Source: Ilumatobacteraceae bacterium (GTDB lineage: Bacteria > Actinomycetota > Acidimicrobiia > Acidimicrobiales > Ilumatobacteraceae). Taken from it: 64,000 bases of DNA. The DNA lies in contig JAOBWK010000070.1 of NCBI GenBank assembly GCA_025463305.1, positions 102,530 through 166,529 of the forward strand. Direction: 5' to 3'. The position numbers were made by a program, and so were the translations under genes. Position 1 is the first letter of the stretch; each line of letters starts with the position of its first letter. The notes below the pieces were generated by a model that saw only the letters and a program-made list of their open reading frames with translations, searched no databases and had not been told where the DNA came from. Shown here piece after piece: positions 17,099-25,100 of the stretch.

Positions 17099-17322
17099 CG
17101 ACTGCGCGGCGGTCAGTGATGCGGTCACGTCGAGGCTGATCCTGGCGGCCACGACGTGAGACAGTCGGCGCGAGGCCAAAGCGCAGGCTCATCGGATCCG
17201 ACTGATCCGACGGATCCGACGCGGATTACTCGATCAAGTCAACGGTCGAGGCTGCTCGAGGCCCTGGACGTGTGTGGCACGTCGAGCGAAGTGGGCTCCG
17301 CCAGAGTCGGTATGTTGGCGCC
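17099..17322. other. Intergenic region ahead of the ART-RT operon, with iterons
   Basis: No convincing gene. It contains three 9-bp tandem repeats (listed separately). This is where a promoter, an operator or a non-coding RNA of the reverse transcriptase unit would be expected, as several defence RTs have an upstream ncRNA. Confidence 0.4.
17194..17220. repeat. Three 9-bp tandem repeats (GGATCCGAC type)
   Basis: The units are GGATCCGAC, TGATCCGAC and GGATCCGAC, directly adjacent. They sit about 100 bases before the putative ADP-ribosyltransferase start. A short iteron array like this could be a regulator-binding site. Confidence 0.7.
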
Positions 17323-17718
17323 GTGGACGGTCAGAGCGACAGGAAATATTTTCGCGCCATGCGCGCCAACGGCGCTGTTCCTGCAGCGGGGCCGGAGGAC
17401 CTGGGCATCAGGACGAAGATCGACATTCAACCCGACTCAGAGGGGCGCGTCGATCCAGGCACCGGCGGAATGTCGATGGCTCCCGACAACCCGCTACATC
17501 TACCCCGGTTCCATCGCCCACCGAGCCTTGGTGGCTCAGGCACGAAACCCGTCTGGGCCATCAACCGAGATGGGTTGCCGGGGACCCTCTCAATTAGGCA
17601 CGACCCGAAAAAACCTCTTGTGCACGCCTTGCTGGAGCCGACGGCCCGGATGACTTTTGACGAATACGTCGACGAGATCGAGGGAACCGCGGAAGACTGG
17701 GCGATCAAAGATGTCTGA
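17323..17718 (+). CDS. Putative Tse2-like ADP-ribosyltransferase-fold protein
   Basis: A 131-residue protein from GTG 17323; an in-frame GTG at 17272 would add 17 residues. From memory, its second half follows the Tse2 toxin pattern: an acidic/Gly turn (RVDPGTGGMSM, 42-52), then LPRFHRPPSLG, then DLK-like LPGTLSIRHDP, and HALLEPTARMTFDEY (101-115). Compare Pseudomonas Tse2 with YAPDTGGTSVF and later HYTIMPAKPM. Tse2 is a cytoplasmic toxin with an ADP-ribosyltransferase fold. The gene overlaps the reverse transcriptase by eight bases, so the two are surely co-translated. Family membership is probable, not proven. Confidence 0.5.
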   Translation: MDGQSDRKYFRAMRANGAVPAAGPEDLGIRTKIDIQPDSEGRVDPGTGGMSMAPDNPLHLPRFHRPPSLGGSGTKPVWAINRDGLPGTLSIRHDPKKPLVHALLEPTARMTFDEYVDEIEGTAEDWAIKDV

Positions 17719-19564
17719 CCACCTTGTCCTACCCACCGCCATCGGTGAACTCCAGGCTCGGATGCAGCGAGCGGAGTCCACTCCCGACGACCTGCTTCAA
17801 GTTCTTCGAGCGCTACAGCGGATGGGATTGCCTCGGACGGACATCGAGGTCCACCTCGAGCGGATACGCGCCGTGAACGACGCAACCGTCCGGGATGCAG
17901 CCGTCGAACGAAATTGCCTCCTCGCTCTCGAGATGACAGTTGGAGACGCAGGCGAATTCTCATTGTCGTGGGACAGCATTGAGATGGCGAGCATCTACGT
18001 GCCGCGAGTCGTAACTCAGGCAGTCGCGACGGAGAACCTCGAGGCGGCACTCGAACCTAGCGACATGCTGCCCCCGCGCCCCGGCGGCGCCGCGGCAAGC
18101 GGCGTAGTAGCCGCCGTTCCGTCGAAATTGATAGAAGCCCTGCGAATCGGCGAGTGGTTTCCCCTTCCTGTGGATGAGTTCCGGGTTCCGAAGGGATCGT
18201 TCACAACGCGCCCTGCCGCTCTGCTGTCGTTGCCGGACCGCCTCGTATTCGAGGTCCTTGCGTCGCGGATCGAGACAGAACTCGACCGACAGCTGCCGGG
18301 TCACGTGATCTGGCCGCGCCGACGGGGACCGCGGGCGCAACCAAACGAGTTCCGAGATATGCCGAAATCGTGGTCGGCGCCGTACGTGGTGAAGGCGGAC
18401 ATCAGTGGCTTCTACGAATCAATTGATCATTCCGTACTCGCCATGATCCTTGCCGGCACGCTGGACGCACGGAGTGACGAGGTACAGGCGACGGAGCATT
18501 TTCTTGGTGCGGTTATGGGTCGACCTGTCGGGCTGCCTCAGGGTCCGCTCGCCAGCGACGTGTTCGCATCCGCGTACCTGCTCCTCATTGACCAACGAAT
18601 GGTTAAGGAGGGTTGGCAGATCGCACGGTTCGCTGACGACTACTTCATCGCGGCGGACTCAATGGCTGATGGGCGAAATAAGATTGAGGAGCTAGAGCGA
18701 TATCTGGCCGATCACCACCTTCGTCTGAACGACACAAAAACCACGATCATGCGCCATGACACATATCTGGCCGGACTCGATCGGCCGGCGCCGGGTCAAG
18801 ACCTGTCGCCCACGGAGTTCCACCGACTGTACGAGGAGGACCTTCACGCTTCGAAGGACGACCGCGAAATCGGAGGGATTCTCAGCGCATTGGGAGCCGA
18901 CGAACAGTTGCTCTTCGATGTCTTGTATCACCAGTCGATGACGATCGAAGAGGCAATTGAGGAACTCGCAGCCGACCTGAACCCCGGCGCAGTAAGTCTT
19001 CGACTAGCGAATCTCAGTCGAATTGACGAGGACTTGCGTGTGGCCGAAGCAGCGGACGACATGTCTGCCATCGCCCTCTCTGTCCGCGACAGCCTTGCCT
19101 TCATGGCCGCCGCCAAACAAGTAGACGCCCTCGGCCCCACAGAGCGATTGCTCCATTGGTTTCCGGATCTTGGTCGAGTTGCGTCCGCGTACTTTGAAGC
19201 TGTTTCGATTGATGCCCCGTACGACGTGGACCTGGCACTTGTGCGGCTTCTACAGGTGGGCGAACTGCCCGATTGGACCAGCGCGTGGCTCTGCCGCTCG
19301 GTTCAGCGGCGAGCCGACACGCCTGACGAGACGCTGATGGCATTGCTCCGAACCATCATCTTCAGTCCGCAGTACGGGGCTCTCACCCACATGGCATCGA
19401 CGTGGGCGCTTGCGAGCAAGGGCGCGCTGACCACTGAACTCTGGACAAAGGCGCTTGCCGACGCATCGAGCGCCGTTCGTGCGGAGTTGCTTCTTGCGAA
19501 GCAGAGCAACCCGCAGTTATACCCCGACGCAGATACGCCAGCGCTTTCGCCGCCGTCGACCTAG
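17711..19564 (+). CDS. Reverse transcriptase of defence/unknown-group type
   Basis: A 617-residue protein from ATG 17711, which overlaps the previous stop (ATGTCTGA). RT motifs are complete: KADISGFYESID (Asp230), GLPQGPLASDVFASAYL (274-290), IARFADDYF with the FADD catalytic pair (Asp309-Asp310), and LRLNDTKTTIM (337-347). No maturase, HNH or Cas1 domain is present, so it is not a group II intron or CRISPR RT. The last 250 residues are predicted helical without a known domain, like the alpha-helical repeats in AbiA/AbiK and UG/DRT enzymes. I cannot place it in a named DRT class. Confidence 0.85.
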   Translation: MSDHLVLPTAIGELQARMQRAESTPDDLLQVLRALQRMGLPRTDIEVHLERIRAVNDATVRDAAVERNCLLALEMTVGDAGEFSLSWDSIEMASIYVPRVVTQAVATENLEAALEPSDMLPPRPGGAAASGVVAAVPSKLIEALRIGEWFPLPVDEFRVPKGSFTTRPAALLSLPDRLVFEVLASRIETELDRQLPGHVIWPRRRGPRAQPNEFRDMPKSWSAPYVVKADISGFYESIDHSVLAMILAGTLDARSDEVQATEHFLGAVMGRPVGLPQGPLASDVFASAYLLLIDQRMVKEGWQIARFADDYFIAADSMADGRNKIEELERYLADHHLRLNDTKTTIMRHDTYLAGLDRPAPGQDLSPTEFHRLYEEDLHASKDDREIGGILSALGADEQLLFDVLYHQSMTIEEAIEELAADLNPGAVSLRLANLSRIDEDLRVAEAADDMSAIALSVRDSLAFMAAAKQVDALGPTERLLHWFPDLGRVASAYFEAVSIDAPYDVDLALVRLLQVGELPDWTSAWLCRSVQRRADTPDETLMALLRTIIFSPQYGALTHMASTWALASKGALTTELWTKALADASSAVRAELLLAKQSNPQLYPDADTPALSPPST

Positions 19565-19840
19565 TCGTCGCCAGTTCACTGGTGCCCACGAACGCCCTCT
19601 CGTGGTGCCGAGCGATCGATAGAGGTCGGACGCAGATGCGTGCTGGAAATCGCACATGTGCGCTGAGCGCCGTACATCCGGTCGCTTTGCAGATGAAAAT
19701 ACTTGACAGGTGCGAGTATTTTTGATTGTATGGAGACACCGGATCGGTGACCGCCACCTTGGGGAAGGCGACGGCGGCACCGATCCGGTTCTCGGCCTCG
19801 CAGGCCCGCTTATTCCCCCTCTCTCCCTTCGGAGGTAGCG
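19565..19840. other. Intergenic region carrying the maintenance-block promoter
   Basis: This 276-base gap is locally AT-rich around 19,690-19,735 and holds a promoter with an overlapping operator (listed separately). The region between the promoter and the start at 19841 could be an untranslated leader of about 100 bases. I see no gene. Confidence 0.5.
19696..19731 (+). promoter_or_regulatory. Sigma-70-type promoter with an overlapping operator dyad
   Basis: A perfect -35 TTGACA (19703-19708), a 17-base spacer, and -10 TTGTAT (19726-19731). The dyad AAAATACT (19696-19703) and AGTATTTT (19715-19722), separated by 11 bases, brackets the -35 box and is exact over eight bases per arm. A dimeric repressor bound there would block the promoter. 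It faces the maintenance block (19841 onward), which suggests autoregulation. Confidence 0.75.
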
Positions 19841-20254
19841 ATGGACCACCATCACCTCGCCAGCTCACTTCTCTCACGCCCGTTGTTCGACGTGATCGCA
19901 TGGAACGACCCGGTCTGCGCCCACGGCACACCGTCCGATACCGATGAGGCGCTCGTCATGCTCTGCCCCGTTCTCGGCCCGTCAGCGACGCTGGTTCTTC
20001 ACCGGCTGTCCCGGTACGCCGCAGCCGGACCGACGTCGTGGGAGCCGAGCGTTTTCGCCGCCACCTTCGGCTTGTCGGCAAACGCAGCCACTGGTCTGGC
20101 CGTGAAGGCACTGACCCGACTCGCCCGGTTCGGCTTCGCAACGATCGGATCGTCCACGCTCTCCGTCCGCACGCATGTACCCCCACTGCCCCAACGGTGG
20201 CTGGCGGCGATGCCCGATTACCTGCGCGTGCACCCGACGGCCGCCGCAGCGTGA
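19841..20254 (+). CDS. Unknown maintenance-block protein, helical and possibly winged-helix
   Basis: A 137-residue protein with GGAGG at good spacing from its ATG. It has a His-rich start (MDHHHLASSLL) and a central segment that reads like a winged helix: LVLHRLSRYAA, SWEPSVFAATFGLSANAATGLAVKALTRLARFGFATIGSSTLSVRT in parts. The helix-turn-helix (VFAATFGLSANAATGLAVKAL) followed by a beta hairpin is suggestive. Being first behind an operator-controlled promoter ahead of ParB, it could be the autorepressor of this block. Family not recognised. Confidence 0.6.
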   Translation: MDHHHLASSLLSRPLFDVIAWNDPVCAHGTPSDTDEALVMLCPVLGPSATLVLHRLSRYAAAGPTSWEPSVFAATFGLSANAATGLAVKALTRLARFGFATIGSSTLSVRTHVPPLPQRWLAAMPDYLRVHPTAAAA

Positions 20255-20327
20255 CCGGCCACCGGTGCGTCCCCCACCCAGGTGCCACCCGGATCACCAC
20301 CCCGGTTGCTACCCGGAGGCACGTGCG

Positions 20328-20663
20328 GTGAGTCGGCCTGCGATGAGTCCAGCGCTCATATACGTGCCCCTCGCCACCGGCACGCAGATCAGGTTCCGAG
20401 TCGTCACACCCGATCACCATCCGATCACGGTCACCGTCGAGCCAGCCCTTGCAGCAGCGACCGCGCTCGCTGTCGCCCGCCACCACCCAGCCCACTACGC
20501 CGCCATCGCCGCCAGCGATGGGCGATGGCTCGAGGTCCACCTCGACGGCCACACCACGCTCATACCACCGTCCAGCGACCGCGCAGGCTGGCCCGCCACG
20601 GTGACACGAGCACTCGGGCACCTCGCCCCGTCCCCCCTGAATCCCCAAGGAGTCAGCCCATGA
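20328..20663 (+). CDS. Unknown small protein coupled to ParB
   Basis: A 111-residue protein from GTG 20328, which has GGAGG eight bases upstream. It looks like a compact alpha/beta protein: IYVPLATGTQIRFRV, ITVTVEPALAAATALAVARHH, then DGRWLEVHLDGHTTLI. Its stop overlaps the ParB ATG (ATGA). Family not recognised. Confidence 0.6.
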   Translation: MSRPAMSPALIYVPLATGTQIRFRVVTPDHHPITVTVEPALAAATALAVARHHPAHYAAIAASDGRWLEVHLDGHTTLIPPSSDRAGWPATVTRALGHLAPSPLNPQGVSP

Positions 20664-21970
20664 CCACAACCACCATCGAGGCAGTCGTCGAGATCGACCT
20701 CGACCACCTCGCGCCACACCCACGAAACGTCCGACGTTCCCTCGGCGACCTCAAAGACCTGACGCGATCGATCCGCGACCGTGGCATCGAGACTCCGCTG
20801 ATCGTGCTGCCGGCAGACGGCAACGGGGTGCATCACATCGTCGCCGGCCACCGCCGCCGGGCCGCCGCCGAAACTGCCGGCCTGCTAACACTGCCCTGCC
20901 TAGTCCGAGACTTCAACGACGAGGCTGATGTGCTGCTGTCGATGATCGCTGAGAACACTCAGCGCTCCGAAGGACTGAACATCGTTGACGAAGCTCAAGC
21001 GCTCGCCGCCGTGATCGACCTCCGCGGAGGCACCGTGTCGGCACGCAAGCTCGCCGCCGCGGTCGGCCACAGCGAGGGATGGGTCCGTACCCGCCTCGCA
21101 CTGCTCTGCCTGCCCGACTCGGCCCTCGACGCATTGCGCGCCGCCAAGCTCACCCTCGACGTGGCCGCAGCGCTGACCGTCGCCGCCGACCACCCCGAAC
21201 TGATCGATCAACTCGTCACCCAACGTGGTCTGTCGGTCTGGCATGTCGAGGCGGCCCAGCGCAAGCTGCTCGCTGACCTTGCTGTCACCGAAGCTGCAGT
21301 CCGCATCGAGGCCACTGGAGTCGCCGCCATCGGCGAGGACGAATGGCGAGCGAACCAGGCGTCGTGGAAGACGCTCGACGACCTCGGCCTCGACCCCAAG
21401 TCACACCGCAGCGAGTCGTGTCACACCGTCGTCGTCAAGGCGCGCTACGACGGCACCGTGGTCGAGATCCCGGCCTGCATTGAGCCGCGGCGCCACCGCG
21501 GACGCAAGCCCGACAGCGAGCTCGTCGTCGCGGCATCGAGACCGTCCGAGGCAGATCAGACAGCAACCGCGGATCGGCGCGAACGCCGCCTCGCCACCCA
21601 AAGCCGCATCGACTGGGTCGGCGAACGACTCCGCACCGGACGCCCACCAGCGATCGCGGGTGCCTCTCCGTTAGCGATGGCCACATGGATCGACAGCGCC
21701 CCGTACGCGGTAACGCAGAGGGCTGTCACGCTGCTCGGGATCGATCGACCGGACGACGGCTACGTCAAGTTGCTCCAGGAGCACCTCGCGGCCGACCCGA
21801 AGCAACTCGCGACCATCGCGCTCGCGCTCGTCGCGGCGACAGCCGAGGAGTGCGCTCGCCAGTCCCCGGCCTCGACTGTCGTGGTCCGCTACCTCGACGC
21901 GATCGAACGCCTCGGCTACCAGCCCACCGATTGGGAACAGGCCAAGCGCCTCACCAACGACGCCGCCTGA
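20660..21970 (+). CDS. ParB/RepB/Spo0J-family partition-like protein
   Basis: A 436-residue protein starting at ATG behind AAGGAG. The N-terminal ParB/sulfiredoxin-fold domain shows IDLDHLAPHPRNVRR, IETPLIVLP, IVAGHRRRAAAE and MIAENTQRSEGLN, which includes the CTP-binding GHRR-type and ENxQR boxes. The next section is the HTH KorB-like domain (ARKLAAAVGHSEGWVRTRLALLCLP). No ParA gene is next to it. The longer-than-usual C-terminal 200 residues are unassigned. It likely supports maintenance of the element when excised or controls its transcription. Confidence 0.85.
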   Translation: MTTTTIEAVVEIDLDHLAPHPRNVRRSLGDLKDLTRSIRDRGIETPLIVLPADGNGVHHIVAGHRRRAAAETAGLLTLPCLVRDFNDEADVLLSMIAENTQRSEGLNIVDEAQALAAVIDLRGGTVSARKLAAAVGHSEGWVRTRLALLCLPDSALDALRAAKLTLDVAAALTVAADHPELIDQLVTQRGLSVWHVEAAQRKLLADLAVTEAAVRIEATGVAAIGEDEWRANQASWKTLDDLGLDPKSHRSESCHTVVVKARYDGTVVEIPACIEPRRHRGRKPDSELVVAASRPSEADQTATADRRERRLATQSRIDWVGERLRTGRPPAIAGASPLAMATWIDSAPYAVTQRAVTLLGIDRPDDGYVKLLQEHLAADPKQLATIALALVAATAEECARQSPASTVVVRYLDAIERLGYQPTDWEQAKRLTNDAA

Positions 21971-21997
21971 CGCGCGCGCAACATCCAATCCGCCACC

Positions 21998-22029
21998 GAA
22001 GGCCCGAACCCCACCCGGTTCGGGCCTTC
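21998..22029 (+). terminator. Strong hairpin after parB
   Basis: A 13-bp perfect stem (GAAGGCCCGAACC and its complement) around a six-base loop CCACCC. It is GC-rich and not followed by a U-run, as is common in high-GC actinobacteria. It separates the maintenance block from the relaxase gene. The location also fits an oriT-associated inverted repeat near a relaxase, so that reading stays open. Confidence 0.65.
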
Positions 22030-22099
22030 TCGCGCGCCCCCACAATCGCAACGCGTTTTCCCGATCTTCTGCACAGCTGCACCAATGGTGCCCGTACCC

Positions 22100-22130
22100 G
22101 TCACGAAATCGGGTTTTCACAGGCATGTGT
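22100..22130 (+). promoter_or_regulatory. 31-bp element motif, copy D
   Basis: Begins GTCACGAAA, contains the exact dyad GAAATCGGGTTTTC and ends AGGCATGTGT. It ends 2-8 bases before the possible relaxase starts (GTG 22133, ATG 22136, ATG 22139), so there is no ribosome-binding site in between. This matches copy B at the M23 gene and points to leaderless or near-leaderless expression, with the motif covering the promoter. Confidence 0.7.
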
Positions 22131-22135
22131 CAGTG

Positions 22136-25100
22136 ATGATGTCGTTGTGGAAACTCCGGGTCGGGGTCGAGTCGTATTACCTCGCCCAGGTCGCCTCCGG
22201 TCTCGACGAGTACTACACCGGCGCAGGTGAAGCCGCCGGCCAATGGACGGGGACCGCTTCGGAGCTACTCGGGCTCTCCGGCACCGTTGCCGGTGACGAC
22301 CTGCGCGCGGTGCTCGCTGGGCTGGCCCCAGACACTGGACTGACTCCGAACGGCACACGCCTCGCGGCCCACGCTCGACGGGTCCCTGGCTTCGACCTGA
22401 CGTTCTCGGTGCCGAAGTCCGTATCGGTCGTCTACGCGCTCGGCGACCCACTGGTCCAAGCCAGCGTCGTCGAAGCATGCCAGGCGGCGTTGACCGAAGC
22501 GTTGAGCTGGTTGGAGCGCGAGGCGTGCTTCGTGCGCCGTGGAACGAACAACCGCAAGATGGCCACCGATCCAGCCGGGTTCGGGACGCGCAGGATGATC
22601 GCCGACGGCCTCGTCGCCGCCCAGTTCCCGCATCGCACCTCGAGGATGGGAGACCCTCATCTGCACTGGCACGTGCTCGTTGCGAACACCGCTCGCGGGA
22701 TTGACGGCCGCTGGACCGCTCTCGACGGAACCGCCCTTTACCGGGCGCAACGCACCGTCGGAGTCCTCTATCAGACGGCGATGCGCCGCGAGCTCTCCCT
22801 ACGGCTCGGGCTCGAGTGGGGACCGACGCACTCCGACTCAGCCGAGATCGCAGGGATCCCGACACGGGTCCTGCGCGAGTTCTCCCAACGCCACGACCAG
22901 ATCGCCGAATGGCTCGACCACAGCGGCCGTTCCGGCCCTGAGGCAGCCCGCCAGGCACTCCTGGAAACGCGCACCAACAAACAGACCCAAGTGGACTTCG
23001 CGATCATCGAGGCCGAGTGGCATCAACGGGCCCAAGCCTTGGGCTGGGGTCCGGCCGAACTCGAACAACTCCTCGCCACCTCTCCCGGCACACCGCCCAA
23101 CACGGACGACAACCGATGGTTCATCCGTGACGCGACCTGGCACCAGGGCGAATCGACACCAGCGGCTCGGGCAGTGCCATTTGATGAATGGGTCGACTGG
23201 TTGCTGACTACCCGTGTCACCGAGAAGTCGGGAACGTTCACCCGCTTCGACCTCACCCAGGCAATCGCCGCCGTGCTCCCGACAGGGACCACCATCACCT
23301 CCGTCGAGACCACCGTCGGTCGAGCGCTTGCCTCCCCCGCCATCGTGCAAGTAGGAGATCACTGGATCGAACGGCGCACCATCGACGCGCAAGGGAGGAT
23401 CGTCGCCGACGACCGCGAACTGCTCTACACCTCACGATCACTGCTCGCCGTCGAGCAGCAGCTTCTCGCCCAACTGACCAACGGCACCCTGTGCGGTGCT
23501 GGGATCCTCGACGCCGCCGAAGTCGAAGCAGCGATCGCCGCGTCGACCTTGGGCGACGATCAAGCCACCGCCATCCGGGTACTCACCCGTGCAGGCGACC
23601 GGGTAGCAGTGATGGTCGGACGAGCAGGCACCGGCAAGACCCACACCCTCGGCACGCTCCGCACCGTCTACGAAACCGCCGGTTGGGACGTCATTGGACT
23701 CGCACCCTCAGCCCGAGCAGCACGCGAACTCCAAGACGGCGCCGACATCACCTCGACGACCATCGCCCGACACCGAGTCGAACAACGAGAGATCACCGCC
23801 ACCACGCTGATCGTCGTCGACGAAGCTGCGATGGCCGGCACCCGCGACGTGGCTACGCTGGTCGATCAAGCCACCAGCGCAGGGGCAAAGGTCGTGCTGG
23901 TTGGCGATCACCACCAACTCCCCGAAGTCTCCGCAGGCGGCGCATTCCGAGCAGCGCTCGACACCCTCGACGATCGGGTGGTCGAGCTCACCGTCAACCG
24001 CCGCCAAACACATCTCTGGGAACAAGCCGCACTCGACCAACTCCGCAACGGCGATGTCCCCACAGCATTCGCCGCCTACCTCGAATATGGTCGCGTCGTC
24101 ATCACCGATACGCCAGAAGACCTCCACGCGATCGTGCTCGCTGACTGGAACACCACCCGCACCACCGGCACCACCCTCCTCCTCGCCGGCACCCGCGCCG
24201 AAGCTCGACTGCTGAACCGCCACGCCCGCGAGATCCTCGCCGACGGCGGGGAACTCGACCTCGCCAAGCAGATCGAGGTCGGAGGGCGAGCGTTCACGAT
24301 CGGCGACCAGATCGTCCTCGGACGCAACGATCCCCGCCAACACCTCGACACGGGAGAGACGTTCGCGGTCGACAACGGGATGCGCGGCACCGTCACCAAA
24401 CTGTCAGCCGAACAGATGACGATCCAGGTGACGAGCGGCGACCACGTCGTCATCGACCGCGACTACCTCGACTCCGGATGGGTCGACCACGCCTACGCGC
24501 TGACGATCCACAAAGCCCAAGGCGTCACTTGCGACCACGTCCTCGTTGTCGGCCCAGCCGGCCTCTACCGCGAAGGCGCCTACGTTGCGCTCTCCCGCGC
24601 CCGAGACACCGCCCGTCTCTACGCCACCACAAGCCAGGCAGCCGGCGTCGAAGAGCGCCACTCGAACGGCATCCCACTCCCCTCCGAGCCCGTCGCCGAC
24701 CCGGAAGCCGAACTCCTCGCCCGACTCCAACACTCCGCAGCGAAGAACCTCGTCATCATCGACGACCCCGACGCCGCAAGAGTGGCCGAACTCGTCACCA
24801 ATGTCCCGGCCGACGAACTCATGCGCCTCGCCCGGCACGCAGCCGACACCGAACTCAACTGCGGTGTGGCAAACCCCAGCGTCGACCGAGGCGCTCTCGA
24901 CGCTGCGACCGCGACGCGCACCCACATCGCCATCGGCAGCCGCGTGCGAGCCGTCGACCGCGACAACGTCGGCCACGTCCATGACATCAACGACACCGAC
25001 GGCAACTGCACCGTGCACTTCGAAAGCACCGACGGCCGCACAGCCATCCGAACCCTCACATGGGAACGGCTCATCGCGATCGACAACCCCAACCCCGTCA

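Noticed and set aside
17711..19564. Group II intron maturase or CRISPR-associated RT
   Set aside because: There is no maturase X domain, HNH nuclease, Cas1 or Cas6 domain, and no intron RNA domain V was noticed nearby.
21998..22029. oriT of the element
   Set aside because: A hairpin near a relaxase is suggestive, but no nic-site pattern can be shown from sequence alone; it is reported as a terminator with that caveat.
22085..22132. Upstream ATG for the relaxase
   Set aside because: In frame, but it would translate motif copy D, and MobF relaxases begin close to the conserved tyrosine region.
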